DNA of 59,483 nt from Helicobacter cappadocius (GCF_030688855.1 NZ_JAUYZK010000011.1:1-59483), one strand, 5' to 3'. Shown: positions 33,832 through 43,550, counted from the stretch's first letter. Notes: generated from the sequence alone by a model not told the origin. Numbers and translations are program-made.

Positions 33832-35175
33832 ATGATAAAAGCCACTCTTCCCCTAACAGGTATTGCTATACTTAGATTTTTGGGACTTTTTATAGTTTTG
33901 CCTGTGATTTCGTTGTATGCAAGTAGTTTTCCGAATGCAACCCCTCTTATGTTGGGACTTGCTGTAGGAGGTGCTTACCTTACTCAAGTAATATTCCAAA
34001 CTCCTATTGGAATAGCTAGTGATCGTTACGATAGAAAAAAAGTTGTGATGATAGGACTTTTTGTTTTTATGGTAGGTTCGATTATATGTGCGCTAGCCCA
34101 TAATATTGAACTTCTTATTATTGGTAGATTGATTCAGGGTGCAGGAGCTGTCGGGGGTGTTGTGAGTGCTCAAGTGAGTGATCTAGTTAGAGAGGAGAGC
34201 AGGACAAAAGCGATGGCTATTATGGGCGGGGGCATTTTTGCTAGTTTTACGATTGCAATGATTGTAGGACCTATCATAGGAGCACAATTTGGTGTGGACT
34301 ATTTATTTGCAATCACCGCTTTTTTGACTCTATGTTCGATGATATTGCTTTATACAAAAGTCCCAGACACGCCAAAAATAACCTATTCTTTTGAAGGTAT
34401 TCCAAAATGGAAAGATAGTTTAGTAGATAGGAATTTGTGGATTATCAATTTGAGTTCATTTTTGGAAAAAACCTTTATGACTTTGATATTTGTCATTATT
34501 CCATTAGTACTAGTGAAAGAGTTTGGGTTTGCTGAAGAAAATTTATGGAAGATTTACGCACCTGGTGCTATTCTTGGAGTTTTGGCAATGGGTCCTGCTA
34601 GTATTATTGCAGAAAAATATGGCAAAGCTAAAGTGGTGATGCTCTATGGTGTATTGTTATTTTTGGTCGCGTACGCTTGCATCGCTATTTCTGACTCTAA
34701 CACTTCCTCTCCTAAAATTGCATTGTTTATCACTGGAATTATGGTATTTTTTATAGGTTTTGCTAGTTTGGAACCAATCATGCAATCTTTGGCAAGTAAA
34801 TATGCTAAAGCACATCAAAGAGGAGCGGCACTTGGTATGTTTACGACCTATGGCTATATAGGTTCTTGCATAGGGGGAATGGCTGGAGGAGTACTTTATC
34901 ATTATGCTGGGATTGCAAAAATAGGGATAATTATTACTTGCGTGTGTGTGGTTTGGATAGTGATGATTATATTTTTAAAAAATCCTGCCAAACAAAAAAA
35001 TGTCTATCTTCCCTTAGAAGATTATGAAAAAGCTAAATTCAAAGATTTAGATGGAGTTCAAGGTATTATTGAATGGTATGTGAATGAGAGTGAAAAAATA
35101 ATTATTGTAAAATACGATGTCAGCTTTATGAGTGAGGCAGAAATAATGCAGTCAGTTCAGAAGTTTAAAAAATAA
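33832..35175 (+). CDS. MFS efflux transporter with C-terminal YAM-like domain (YajR type)
   Basis: 447 residues, twelve transmembrane helices. The loop 2-3 motif A is GIASDRYDRKKVVMIGLF, and the motif C-like GGGIFASFTIAMIVGPIIGA marks a drug:H+ antiporter (DHA) type. After the last helix a 60-residue cytoplasmic tail (YLPLEDYEKAKF to IMQSVQKFKK) alternates strands and helices, like the YAM domain of E. coli YajR. An in-frame TTG at 33784 would place the start inside the promoter, so the ATG at 33832 with AAGG upstream is preferred. It precedes ttcA by 12 bases. Substrate unknown. Confidence 0.82.
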   Translation: MIKATLPLTGIAILRFLGLFIVLPVISLYASSFPNATPLMLGLAVGGAYLTQVIFQTPIGIASDRYDRKKVVMIGLFVFMVGSIICALAHNIELLIIGRLIQGAGAVGGVVSAQVSDLVREESRTKAMAIMGGGIFASFTIAMIVGPIIGAQFGVDYLFAITAFLTLCSMILLYTKVPDTPKITYSFEGIPKWKDSLVDRNLWIINLSSFLEKTFMTLIFVIIPLVLVKEFGFAEENLWKIYAPGAILGVLAMGPASIIAEKYGKAKVVMLYGVLLFLVAYACIAISDSNTSSPKIALFITGIMVFFIGFASLEPIMQSLASKYAKAHQRGAALGMFTTYGYIGSCIGGMAGGVLYHYAGIAKIGIIITCVCVVWIVMIIFLKNPAKQKNVYLPLEDYEKAKFKDLDGVQGIIEWYVNESEKIIIVKYDVSFMSEAEIMQSVQKFKK

Positions 35176-35187
35176 AAGAGGATAAAA

Positions 35188-35964
35188 ATGGACGATAAGT
35201 CAAATAAATATGAAATCAGTAAAAAAATTCTAAATATTGTAGGTAAAACAAACGCAGAGTATAATTTAATAAAAGAAGGAGATAGGGTTTTATTGGGTCT
35301 TAGTGGAGGGAAAGATTCGATTTTATTAGCTTGTATTTTAGAGAGAATGCAACGACATGCTCCCTTTAAGTTTGATTTTAAAGCTATTACTATTCATTAT
35401 GGAATGGGAGAAAAATTTGAGTGGCTTACAGAGCTTTGTGAGAGACAAGGAATCCCTCATGAGATATATCATACAAGCATCGCTGATACCATCAAAGAAA
35501 AACGTCGAGAAGGAAGTTCGTATTGCAGTTTTTGTTCTCGAATGCGAAGAGGAGCTTTATATAGTAAGGCTATTGAAGGCGGGTACAATAAAGTTGCTAT
35601 CGCACATCATTTAGATGATGCTGCAGAAAGTTTTTTTATGAATCTCACTTACAATGGATCGTTACGAAGTATGCCACCTATCTATAGGGCAGAGAATGGC
35701 TTAGAGGTGATTCGCCCAATTATACATGTTCGTGAGCGACAGACGATTGATTTTGTCACTTCTCAAAATATTCCCACTGCTCCAGATTGTAATTGCCCAG
35801 CAAAGCAGCCCGATTCAGATAAACCTCCTGTAGCTAGACTTGCTACAAAGAATTTTTTATTAGGTTTAGAAAAGGATAATCCAGAATTTTTCAAATCTCT
35901 TAAAAATGCGTTTTCTAATCTCCATGCAGATACTTTTAGTGATAAAAATTATTTAGATGCCTGA
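35188..35964 (+). CDS. ttcA: tRNA 2-thiocytidine(32) synthetase TtcA-like
   Basis: 258 residues, an Fe-S dependent tRNA thiolase. PP-loop SGGKDSILLACILERM, the paired cysteines in YCSFCSRMRRGALY, and AIAHHLDDAAESFFMNLTYNGSL are typical. A further cysteine set is near DCNCPAKQPD. GAGGA upstream of the ATG. It is co-transcribed with the MFS gene, as HP1182 follows HP1181 in H. pylori. A hairpin terminator follows. Confidence 0.88.
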   Translation: MDDKSNKYEISKKILNIVGKTNAEYNLIKEGDRVLLGLSGGKDSILLACILERMQRHAPFKFDFKAITIHYGMGEKFEWLTELCERQGIPHEIYHTSIADTIKEKRREGSSYCSFCSRMRRGALYSKAIEGGYNKVAIAHHLDDAAESFFMNLTYNGSLRSMPPIYRAENGLEVIRPIIHVRERQTIDFVTSQNIPTAPDCNCPAKQPDSDKPPVARLATKNFLLGLEKDNPEFFKSLKNAFSNLHADTFSDKNYLDA

Positions 35965-35978
35965 TTTATCGATAAAAT

Positions 35979-36003
35979 GCCACTCACTTTAGATTTGAGT
36001 GGC
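35979..36003. terminator. Hairpin terminator between ttcA and the phosphoesterase gene
   Basis: An 8-bp perfect stem (GCCACTCA at 35979-35986, TGAGTGGC at 35996-36003) with a 9-base loop lies between convergent genes. In the minus direction it is followed by ATTTTATC, and on plus by a weaker T run some bases on. It probably serves both, better on minus. Confidence 0.6.
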
Positions 36004-36023
36004 TTGAAGACTGAAATTTGGCT

Positions 36024-37160
36024 TTATTTTTTTGGAATCAAATTGATGATAGTGATTTCATAATGGGTTCCAATTCTCATAGGGGGTCCCCAAAGATTGG
36101 TTCCTTGATTGATATAGAGGGTTTGATTTTTAGTTATGTGGTGAAGTCCTTTTATAAACGGCTGATCAAGCAAAACTGCTAGAGAAAATGGAAATATTTG
36201 TCCCCCGTGAGTGTGGCCTGATAGGATTAAATCGATAGGTTTATCTTGAGTTTGCGAAATGATTTTTGGTTGATGGGATAATAGTAAAGTGGGGATATTT
36301 GTATTGATGCCTTGCAGAGTTTTATCTATGTTTGGCTTGAGAAATCCTACTTTATCACCCATTAGATCAGCTATTCCAGCTATATTCAAAATAGGTTTTT
36401 TATCTACTTGAACTAGAATATTTTGATTGATAAGTACATTTAGTCCAATATCTTTGAGTTTTTTGATAATATTATTTATGTCGTGATAGTATTCATGATT
36501 TCCCAAAACATAATATACCCCATAAGTTGCTTTGAGGTTTTTGAGTTCTTCTATTGCTAGTTCTGCAAATCTGCTTTGAGTATCTATAATATCTCCAGTA
36601 AGAACAATAATATCTGGATTTTGAGCATTCACTTTATCAACAATTTTTTTCACTTTTTCCCTAGTCATCAATGTGCTGATATGCACATCGCTTAGTTGAA
36701 CTACCTTCAAAGGAGTGGAGAGATTTTTTAGTGAGATGCTAACAGAGTCCATTATAGGCGATGTTTGTCCAATATAAATACCATAAGATGTGTATAGAAC
36801 ACAGGCTATAACCATGATATTTTGGATTTTTTTTCGCAGTTTTTTGAGTGAAAAAAACCGAAGAGGTAAAATAATAAGTTGATAAAGCAGGGTAAAAACA
36901 AGAAAGATAAATCCTATTCCAATTGATAATGATAACAATGTATATAACCATATAGGCAATGGATATTCTTGAAAATATATGTAGCACACAACTGCTATAG
37001 CATTTAGGAAAATAAGAAATTTAAGAATATTTTGAGGTATTTTGGATTTGTTAAGTTTGTAAAATAATCCCCAATAAATTATCAAATGAGAAATCAAAGA
37101 TACTCCTAAGCTAATTAAACCAAAATACAGATGTATATGCGAAACAGAGGTATTTTCCAT
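36024..37160 (-). CDS. Membrane-anchored metallophosphoesterase
   Basis: 378 residues. About four to five transmembrane helices in the first 135 residues are followed by a calcineurin-like phosphoesterase domain: QLSDVHISTLMT, VLTGDIIDTQS, VLGNHEYYHD, LLSHQP and SGHTHGGQIFPF supply all five metal-site motifs. This layout matches YkuE/YaeI-type enzymes that act on membrane lipids or their precursors; the substrate cannot be told. ATG start, divergent from the phosphatase gene. Confidence 0.85.
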   Translation of the reverse strand: MENTSVSHIHLYFGLISLGVSLISHLIIYWGLFYKLNKSKIPQNILKFLIFLNAIAVVCYIYFQEYPLPIWLYTLLSLSIGIGFIFLVFTLLYQLIILPLRFFSLKKLRKKIQNIMVIACVLYTSYGIYIGQTSPIMDSVSISLKNLSTPLKVVQLSDVHISTLMTREKVKKIVDKVNAQNPDIIVLTGDIIDTQSRFAELAIEELKNLKATYGVYYVLGNHEYYHDINNIIKKLKDIGLNVLINQNILVQVDKKPILNIAGIADLMGDKVGFLKPNIDKTLQGINTNIPTLLLSHQPKIISQTQDKPIDLILSGHTHGGQIFPFSLAVLLDQPFIKGLHHITKNQTLYINQGTNLWGPPMRIGTHYEITIINLIPKK

Positions 37161-37256
37161 CGATTACCTTTATTGTAAAATTTATATAAAATCTTGTATT
37201 ATATCGAAAATTAAATGACTGACTTGTTTGATAAAAAGGTCATAACTAGAGGCTGT

Positions 37257-37721
37257 ATGGATATTTTATTTGTATGTTTAGGTAATATTTGCAGATCACC
37301 TTTAGCTGAGGGGATAGCAAGGCATTATGCTGATAAACTAGGGCTTAATACCAAAGTCGATTCTGCTGGAACTTCAGGGTGGCACAATGGAGAAAGTCCG
37401 TGTGAGGGATCTATAAAAGTAGCTAGGGTTCATAATATTGATATTTCACATTTGAAAAGTCGAAAAGTTAGCATTTATGCAGACATTGGTTTTGATCTTT
37501 TGGTTGGGATGGATAGGGCAAATATAGCAGACTTGTTAGATCTTGGCTTTGAAAAACATAAGGTGCGAAAATTAGGTGAATTTGGACTAAAAAATGCAGA
37601 TGTTCCAGATCCTTACCATTACAGAAATAGCGATGGTTTTCAAAGTGTTTATAAAATGCTAGATACGGGAATTAGAAATTTATTTCAGGAGTATTTTGAA
37701 ATCAAAATCAATTATGATTAA
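37257..37721 (+). CDS. Low-molecular-weight protein tyrosine phosphatase
   Basis: 154 residues. The P-loop VCLGNICRSPLAEG (Cys-x5-Arg-Ser) and the catalytic Asp in DVPDPYHYRNSDGF are complete. The frame extends 14 codons upstream to 37215, but the ATG at 37257 has AGAGG at 37248-37252 and matches the usual N-terminus. Bacterial members act on tyrosine kinases of capsule or LPS control or on small molecules; no partner is adjacent. Confidence 0.92.
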   Translation: MDILFVCLGNICRSPLAEGIARHYADKLGLNTKVDSAGTSGWHNGESPCEGSIKVARVHNIDISHLKSRKVSIYADIGFDLLVGMDRANIADLLDLGFEKHKVRKLGEFGLKNADVPDPYHYRNSDGFQSVYKMLDTGIRNLFQEYFEIKINYD

Positions 37722-37803
37722 TTCATCTTTTGGATACAATAGATATTTAAAGACCACGAAAAACTAACAATCGATCAAATATTAAAATTTTTAAGGAAAA
37801 AAT

Positions 37804-38148
37804 ATGAGATTATTTGGGATAAAAAATTGCGGTAGCGTAAAAAAAGCTAGAGATTTTCTGGATTCTAGGAACATTGACTATGAGTTCATTGATCTCAAAA
37901 TACAAAAACCACAGATTTCTGATATAAAAAAATGGATAGATAAAAAAGGAATTGATGTTGTGTTAAATTCCAAAGGCAGCACCTATAAAAAACTAGGACT
38001 AAAAAATCTAAATTTGGATTTATCTGCTAAAATAGGGTATTGCCATGATAATCCTCTGTTGTTGAAGCGTCCCATTATTGATGATTTTGGAAATGATAAT
38101 GTTGTTGTAGGGTTTGATGAGGCGAAGTACAAAGAAATTTTTAATTGA
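37804..38148 (+). CDS. Spx/ArsC-like thioredoxin-fold protein (YffB type)
   Basis: 114 residues. LFGIKNCGSVKKARDFLDSR has the single ArsC-family Cys, followed by DYEFIDL, a thioredoxin-fold core and KRPIIDDFGNDNVVVGFDE near the C-terminus. Compared with arsenate reductases it lacks the Arg triad that binds arsenate and resembles E. coli YffB, whose partner is probably glutathione or another thiol. AAGGAA upstream of the ATG. The next gene starts 11 bases after it. Confidence 0.85.
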   Translation: MRLFGIKNCGSVKKARDFLDSRNIDYEFIDLKIQKPQISDIKKWIDKKGIDVVLNSKGSTYKKLGLKNLNLDLSAKIGYCHDNPLLLKRPIIDDFGNDNVVVGFDEAKYKEIFN

Positions 38149-38158
38149 TAGGTTGAAT

Positions 38159-39550
38159 ATGAAAACTTTTTTTTCATTAGTGTTATTGATATTTTTTATA
38201 GTTGGGTGTGCAAGTAAGAATGCTCCATTAGCTGATCTTTCATTGCCTCAAGATGCAAATTTTTATATCGAACAAAATAAGGATATGGAGCTTTCTCCTG
38301 AAGCTCTTAAGGAGCTTAAAGAAAACTATCTTAAGACTTGGTTTTCTCCTTGGACGACTATGGAAGTGAATAAAAATACAGATGAGGTTTTTTGGGTTGC
38401 ACCATCTTTGTTAAAAAGTCCAGGTTATGGTGAAAATCTGAAAAAGAATACTCTTGAGTATACAAGCAAAATATATGAAGATATGGACATTCCAAATTAT
38501 CCAAGTGTATCTCAAAAGGCCATTATAACAACAGACACGAGTGTTCGTGCGGTTCCTACTGAAAAGCCTAGATATAGCACTCCAAAAGGGTATCCTTTTG
38601 ATAGATGGCAGAATTCTTTGATTTTTCAAGGAACACCTGTGCTTATCACTCATTATGATCTTTCTAAGCAGTGGGCACATATTCAGAGTAGTTTTGTGTA
38701 TGGTTGGGTGAAGGTAACTGATATTGCAAAAATCCATCAAAAAGACATTGATTATCTTCTCTCTATCAAAAATTATGTTGTCCCTGACAAAGATAAAATT
38801 CCACTTTATGATTCAAAGGGTAATTTTCTTACCAATGCCCGTGTGGGAGAAATATTTGCACTCAAGCCCTCTGAAAAAGCTCCCTCAAAAAATTCTATAG
38901 CTTCTAAAGCCAAAAAAAATATTTCCGAAAAAATGACCAAAGAAGTATATACCTACAAAAAAAATATAGATGGTTATGTTGTTTTGATTCCAGTGAGTAT
39001 TGAGGGTCTTTCTTTTAGTCCATTTCCAAAAAAAATGGATATGAGCGCAATGGCCTCTATTATCAACTCGATGATAGGGGAGAGATATGGATGGGGGGGT
39101 TCGCTAGAAAATAGAGATTGTTCGGCATTTACAAGAGATAGTTTTGCTAACTTTGGGATTTTGCTTCCTAGAAACTCCGCTGCACAGGTAAAATATGCAG
39201 GCAATATGATAGATTTGAGTAAAATGGACGCAAAACAAAAAGAACAATATATCATTGATCATGCTACCCCTTTTGCTACGATTTTGTGGCTAAAAGGGCA
39301 TATTATGCTCTATATAGGTACTTATAAGGGTAGGGCTATGGCAGCTCATAATGCATGGAGTATTACCACTTCTACCTTATTTTCAAAACAAGAAAACATA
39401 CTAGGTGGAGTGGTTATCACAACTCTTTGGGTAGGAAAAGAAAAAAATGGCTCTTTGTTTAAATCAAAAATGCTTATAGACAGAATACTTGGCATGTCTG
39501 ATTTGTATGATTTTGCTTCAAAAGAACAAGAGAGTGAGAGTGTAAAATGA
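38159..39550 (+). CDS. NlpC/P60 peptidase lipoprotein with SH3 domains
   Basis: 463 residues. The lipobox is FIVGCASK with lipidation Cys near residue 18. An N-terminal family-specific domain and two SH3-like segments (TTDTSVRAVPTEKPRY, VPLIPVSIEG-type region) precede the NlpC/P60 domain. Catalytic Cys in LENRDCSAFTRDSFANFG, His in LKGHIMLYIG. MRRST at 38114 would start upstream but ruins the lipoprotein signal, so the ATG at 38159 is preferred. It likely cleaves peptidoglycan peptides. A G7 run at 39093-39099 codes WGG. It overlaps znuA by 4 bases. Resembles HP0087. Confidence 0.85.
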   Translation: MKTFFSLVLLIFFIVGCASKNAPLADLSLPQDANFYIEQNKDMELSPEALKELKENYLKTWFSPWTTMEVNKNTDEVFWVAPSLLKSPGYGENLKKNTLEYTSKIYEDMDIPNYPSVSQKAIITTDTSVRAVPTEKPRYSTPKGYPFDRWQNSLIFQGTPVLITHYDLSKQWAHIQSSFVYGWVKVTDIAKIHQKDIDYLLSIKNYVVPDKDKIPLYDSKGNFLTNARVGEIFALKPSEKAPSKNSIASKAKKNISEKMTKEVYTYKKNIDGYVVLIPVSIEGLSFSPFPKKMDMSAMASIINSMIGERYGWGGSLENRDCSAFTRDSFANFGILLPRNSAAQVKYAGNMIDLSKMDAKQKEQYIIDHATPFATILWLKGHIMLYIGTYKGRAMAAHNAWSITTSTLFSKQENILGGVVITTLWVGKEKNGSLFKSKMLIDRILGMSDLYDFASKEQESESVK

Positions 39551-40401
39551 AAATTGTTTTTGGAATTTTTCTATTCTTAGGAATGCTTGTAGCTGGAGAA
39601 AAAATCAATGTGGTCGTAAGCGTGATACCTCAAATTTATTTTGTGAAAAAGATAGGTGGGGATTATGTGAATGTAAATGCGATGGTTCCTGATGGGAGGA
39701 GTCCTGAAACATATGAACCTTTACCTTCTGAAATGAAAATCATTAAAAAAGCTCAGATTTATTTGGGTGTAGGGATGGAGTTTGAAAAAATATGGAGCGA
39801 ACGTTTTAAGGGAGCCAATCCTAATTTGACAATTATTGATCTCTCAAAAGGATTGAATTTGAGAGAATTTACTCATAGTCATGATGACTCTTCGCATCAT
39901 CATGGCAAGTATGATCCCCACATTTGGTTATCTGTGGCTTTGGCAAAAGATGAAGCAAAAAAAATTTGTGAAGCACTCTCAAAACTAGATCCCTTAAATG
40001 CTTCTACTTATAATGCAAATCTTCAAAATTTTCTCAAAGAAATTAATCATATTGATGAATCTATCAAAGCAATATTTGCTGCTCCTGATGCACAAAAAGC
40101 ATTTTTGGTTTATCATCCTGCATTTGGTTATTTAGCTAGTGAGTATGGCTTAGATGAAATTGCACTTGAAGCAGATGGAAAATCTCCAAAAATGAAGAAA
40201 ATGATGGCTTTGGCACAGATTGTAAAACAAAAAAATATTCAAGTTGTTTATATTCAGCCACAATTTGCAAAAAAACGTGTTTTGGCTTTGGCAAATGATC
40301 TCAAACTTAGAGTTTTGGAGTTAAATCCCTTAGCAGAAGATTGGGAAAAAAATATCTTATATATTGCTAAAACTATCGCAACACAAGGCAGAGAAAAATA
40401 A
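39547..40401 (+). CDS. znuA: Zinc/manganese ABC transporter substrate-binding protein (ZnuA-like)
   Basis: 284 residues with a signal peptide (MKIVFGIFLFLGMLVAG). Cluster A-1 fold: VVVSVIPQIYFVKKIGGDYV at the N-terminus, a His-rich loop THSHDDSSHHHGKYDPHIWL, and YHPAFGYLASEYGL. The first metal ligand, normally His in GxDPHxYEP, is Glu here (GRSPETYEP), while the other His (DPHIW, YHPAF) remain. Metal is therefore uncertain, zinc or manganese. It is coupled to the ATPase gene (stop at 40401 overlapping its ATG). Confidence 0.85.
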   Translation: MKIVFGIFLFLGMLVAGEKINVVVSVIPQIYFVKKIGGDYVNVNAMVPDGRSPETYEPLPSEMKIIKKAQIYLGVGMEFEKIWSERFKGANPNLTIIDLSKGLNLREFTHSHDDSSHHHGKYDPHIWLSVALAKDEAKKICEALSKLDPLNASTYNANLQNFLKEINHIDESIKAIFAAPDAQKAFLVYHPAFGYLASEYGLDEIALEADGKSPKMKKMMALAQIVKQKNIQVVYIQPQFAKKRVLALANDLKLRVLELNPLAEDWEKNILYIAKTIATQGREK

Positions 40402-41120
40402 TGGAACTTTTGCAGTGTGAAGGATTATTTTATCGCTATGGTAGCGATTATGTTTTGGAAAATGTTAATTTTTCGGTACTGCAGAATGATTTTCTAGCAG
40501 TCATTGGTCCAAATGGCGGGGGTAAAACAACTCTTATTAAGATTTTGCTCGGACTTTTTTCGCCCAATAAGGGCAAAATATTTTATCCTAATAGTTCTGT
40601 TTTCAATCCTAATAGTCTTATTGGATATGTACCCCAAGACACAACCATTAATAGCGATTTTCCTATACAAGCTATTGATGTAGTGAGGATGGGTTTTTTA
40701 AAAAAAACAATCTTAGGTTGCAAAGTGAGTAAAAATGAAACATTACTCGCTCTTGAAATGTTAGATAAATTAGGCGTGAAACATCTAGCATATAAAAGAA
40801 TTTCTGAACTTTCAGGAGGACAAAGACAAAGGGTTTTGATAGCTAGGGCACTTTGTGGTAATCCTAAATTAATTATTCTGGATGAACCAACTTCTAGCAT
40901 TGATACTAAGACACAAGGTGAAATTTATAAAATATTAAAGTCTTTTAATGCCTTTCATACTATAATTGTGATTAGCCATGATATATCTGTACTTTTGGGA
41001 TATGCTTCAAGAGTGCTTTATGTGAATAAAGAAGTTGTTGTGCATAAGATACCAAATCTAAATTTAGATACAAATGGTCATATATGCGAAGTCGATCTAC
41101 TTGATAGATTTGTAATTTGA
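40401..41120 (+). CDS. znuC: Metal ABC transporter ATP-binding protein (ZnuC-like)
   Basis: 239 residues. Walker A VIGPNGGGKTTLIKILLGL, signature ELSGGQRQRVLIARAL, Walker B LIILDEPTSSID, switch His in VISHDISVL. YVPQDTTINSDFPIQAIDVV is the Q loop. It belongs to the zinc/manganese type by neighbourhood. The permease partner is not next but follows mqo, 1.4 kb downstream. Confidence 0.9.
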   Translation: MELLQCEGLFYRYGSDYVLENVNFSVLQNDFLAVIGPNGGGKTTLIKILLGLFSPNKGKIFYPNSSVFNPNSLIGYVPQDTTINSDFPIQAIDVVRMGFLKKTILGCKVSKNETLLALEMLDKLGVKHLAYKRISELSGGQRQRVLIARALCGNPKLIILDEPTSSIDTKTQGEIYKILKSFNAFHTIIVISHDISVLLGYASRVLYVNKEVVVHKIPNLNLDTNGHICEVDLLDRFVI

Positions 41121-41132
41121 GGAGTAATAAAA

Positions 41133-42485
41133 ATGGAAAATCAGTTTGATGTTGTAATTATTGGTGGAGGGGTTTCTGGATGTGCGGCCTTTTATACATT
41201 GAGCGAATATAGTGATATTAAGAAAATTGCTATCGTTGAAAAATGCGATCGATTAGCAAAAGTCAGTTCAAGTGCAAAGGCAAATTCTCAGACTATTCAC
41301 GATGGTTCTATTGAAACAAATTATACGGTGCAAAAAGCAAAAAAAGTTAAGTTGTCAGCTTATAAAGTTAGACACTATGCCCTAAATAAGAATCTTCAAA
41401 ATAAGATTATTTTTGAAAATCAAAAAATGGCTATTGGCGTGGGTGATGATGAGTGTGATTTTATGAAAAAACGTCACGAAGATTTCAAAGAGGTATTCCC
41501 AGATTTGGAATTTTTTGATAAAAACACTATCAAACAAATTGAGCCAAAAGTTATTTTAAAAGCCAATGGAGAAGATAGACCTGAAAATGTTGTGGGATCA
41601 GGATTTAAAAAAGATTGGTGTGCGATGAATTTTGCACTTTTATCTGAGAATTTTGTTCAAGAAGCCAAAAAAGTAAAGCCTGATAATGAAGTTTTTTTGA
41701 ACTATCGCGTGAAAAAGATTGAACCTCGATCAGATGGATATGCCATTATTTCAGATGATTCAAGAGAGATTTATGCCAAGTTTGTGTTGGTTGATGCAGG
41801 ATCTTATGCACTCCCATTGGCACAATCAATGGGCTATGGGCTAGATTTAGGATGTTTGCCCGTGGCAGGTAGTTTTTATTTTGTGCCTGATTTGCTTAGA
41901 GGCAAGGTTTATACTGTTCAAAATCCAAAATTACCATTTGCGGCAGTTCACGGAGATCCTGATGTGGCTATCAAGGGGAAAAGCAGACTTGGACCTACTG
42001 CTCTTGCGATGCCAAAATTAGAGAGAAACAAACATTTATTTGGTGGTCTTAGTTGGGATTTATTGAAAATGGATTTCAATAAAGAGGTTTTTAAAATCAG
42101 CTGGGATTTGCTTTCTGATAAAGAAATTCGCGATTATGTTTTTAAGAATATGGTTTTTGAACTTCCTTATTTTGGCAAAAGAAAATTTCTCAAAGATGCT
42201 AGAAAGATCATTCCTTCTTTGAAGCTTGAAGATTTAACTTATGCAGATGGTTTTGGTGAGGTGCGTCCTCAAGTTCTTGATAGGACAAATAAAAAACTCG
42301 AATTAGGGGAGAAAAAAATCTCTACCAACAAAGGAATCACCTTTAATATGACTCCATCACCAGGTGCTACTAGTTGTTTGCAAAATGCTCTAGTGGATGC
42401 TAGAGAGATTGCTGATTATTTAGGAGCTAAATTTGATTTAGAGAGATTTTATCAAGATCTTTCTCCTGAAGAGCTGGGACAATAG
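41133..42485 (+). CDS. mqo: Malate:quinone oxidoreductase
   Basis: 450 residues, FAD-dependent, membrane-associated; oxidises malate to oxaloacetate and reduces the quinone pool. The FAD-binding [16 protein letters not shown] (about 11-26) and the second conserved strand [17 protein letters not shown] are visible; the C-terminal part ([31 protein letters not shown]) is typical. Related to HP0086 in H. pylori. It is inserted between znuC (12 bases upstream) and the permease gene (17 bases downstream). GAGGA precedes the ATG. Confidence 0.9.
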   Translation: MENQFDVVIIGGGVSGCAAFYTLSEYSDIKKIAIVEKCDRLAKVSSSAKANSQTIHDGSIETNYTVQKAKKVKLSAYKVRHYALNKNLQNKIIFENQKMAIGVGDDECDFMKKRHEDFKEVFPDLEFFDKNTIKQIEPKVILKANGEDRPENVVGSGFKKDWCAMNFALLSENFVQEAKKVKPDNEVFLNYRVKKIEPRSDGYAIISDDSREIYAKFVLVDAGSYALPLAQSMGYGLDLGCLPVAGSFYFVPDLLRGKVYTVQNPKLPFAAVHGDPDVAIKGKSRLGPTALAMPKLERNKHLFGGLSWDLLKMDFNKEVFKISWDLLSDKEIRDYVFKNMVFELPYFGKRKFLKDARKIIPSLKLEDLTYADGFGEVRPQVLDRTNKKLELGEKKISTNKGITFNMTPSPGATSCLQNALVDAREIADYLGAKFDLERFYQDLSPEELGQ

Positions 42486-42502
42486 GTTATTAAAGATTAT
42501 AG

Positions 42503-43318
42503 ATGGGTGAATTCTTTTCTTATTCTTTTGTTCAAAATGCACTCATTGCTTCTTTTTTTATTAGTATTTGTGCGGGAATTATAGGTTCTATCGTTGTATC
42601 AAATAAGACAGTCTTTCTTACAGGTGGGGTTGCTCATAGTGCCTTTGGTGGTGTGGGCGTTGCATTATATTTTGGATTTAATGCAACTTTAGGTGCTTCG
42701 TTTGCAGGAGTTTTGATGGGTTTATTAATGGTATATGCTACCAACAAATATAAAAATCGAATTGATACATTTATTGCTGCAAGTTGGGCATTGGGTATGG
42801 CAATCGGGATTATTCTCATTGATTTGACACCTGGGTATGGGAGCGATATCACGAGTTACTTATTTGGTTCAATTATTGCTGTAGCACCTAACGATATTGT
42901 GAGTATTGCGATTTTTGATCTTGTTTTGGTGGTTTTTGTGGTTGTGTATTATCGTGAGCTTTTGAGTATTTTCTATGATAGTGAATTTTGCAGACTTAAA
43001 AAAATTAATGTTCAAGTTTTTAATATTATTATTTTTATACTTGTTTCATTAGGAGTAGTGATGAGTATGGGGGTAGCCGGACTTATTTTAGTGCTTTCGA
43101 TTTTATCTATCCCTGCTTATATTGCTACTATGTTTGCATCTTCGTTGAAGGCTCAAATGTTTTTATCATGGGGACTTTCATTGTTGTTTATGTGGATAGG
43201 GTTTTTTGTTTCTTATGTATATGATTTAAGTATTGGAGCTTGCATCGTTATAGCCTCAGTTATAGGAATGGGCATCGCTATTTTATTTAAAAAAATATCA
43301 TACAATCTAAAATTATAA
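42503..43318 (+). CDS. znuB: Metal ABC transporter permease (ZnuB-like)
   Basis: 271 residues, about eight transmembrane helices. ISICAGIIGSIVVSNKTVFLTGGVAHSAFGGVG matches the ABC-3 family opening (read in parts), and VMSMGVAGLILVLSILSIPAYIA the permease coupling region. It completes the uptake system whose binding protein and ATPase lie upstream of mqo. It is followed after 10 bases by a small membrane protein gene. Confidence 0.9.
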   Translation: MGEFFSYSFVQNALIASFFISICAGIIGSIVVSNKTVFLTGGVAHSAFGGVGVALYFGFNATLGASFAGVLMGLLMVYATNKYKNRIDTFIAASWALGMAIGIILIDLTPGYGSDITSYLFGSIIAVAPNDIVSIAIFDLVLVVFVVVYYRELLSIFYDSEFCRLKKINVQVFNIIIFILVSLGVVMSMGVAGLILVLSILSIPAYIATMFASSLKAQMFLSWGLSLLFMWIGFFVSYVYDLSIGACIVIASVIGMGIAILFKKISYNLKL

Positions 43319-43328
43319 AGGAAAAAAT

Positions 43329-43550
43329 ATGTCTGATAATAAAGAATATGATTTTTGCTTGAAGATGTCTCGTAGATCTGTGAAGATTGTTGTTATTGTG
43401 GGTATGTTTTCGGTGCTTTTGACATTAATATCCTTGTCGGTTTTGGTTACAGAAGCCAGTGCGATGGCAGGTATGAGCAAACAAATCAAGACTCTTGAGC
43501 ACAAACTAAAGGATTTGGAAGAAAATCAGAGAGTTGCAAATAAAAAATGA
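43329..43550 (+). CDS. Small single-pass membrane protein (DUF5408-like)
   Basis: 73 residues. A basic head (KMSRRSVK), one transmembrane helix (IVVIVGMFSVLLTLISLSVLVT) and a charged coiled-coil tail (KQIKTLEHKLKDLEENQRV). I recall similar H. pylori proteins near mqo annotated as DUF5408, but no function is established. AAGGAA lies upstream, and its stop overlaps the next start (ATGA). Confidence 0.6.
   Translation: MSDNKEYDFCLKMSRRSVKIVVIVGMFSVLLTLISLSVLVTEASAMAGMSKQIKTLEHKLKDLEENQRVANKK

Noticed and set aside
38114-38158. 15-codon extension before the NlpC/P60 lipoprotein
   Set aside because: It overlaps the previous gene and would put a charged stretch before the lipoprotein signal.
39093-39099. 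G7 run in the NlpC/P60 gene as a contingency tract
   Set aside because: Same reason; it encodes a plausible Trp-Gly-Gly in a conserved region.
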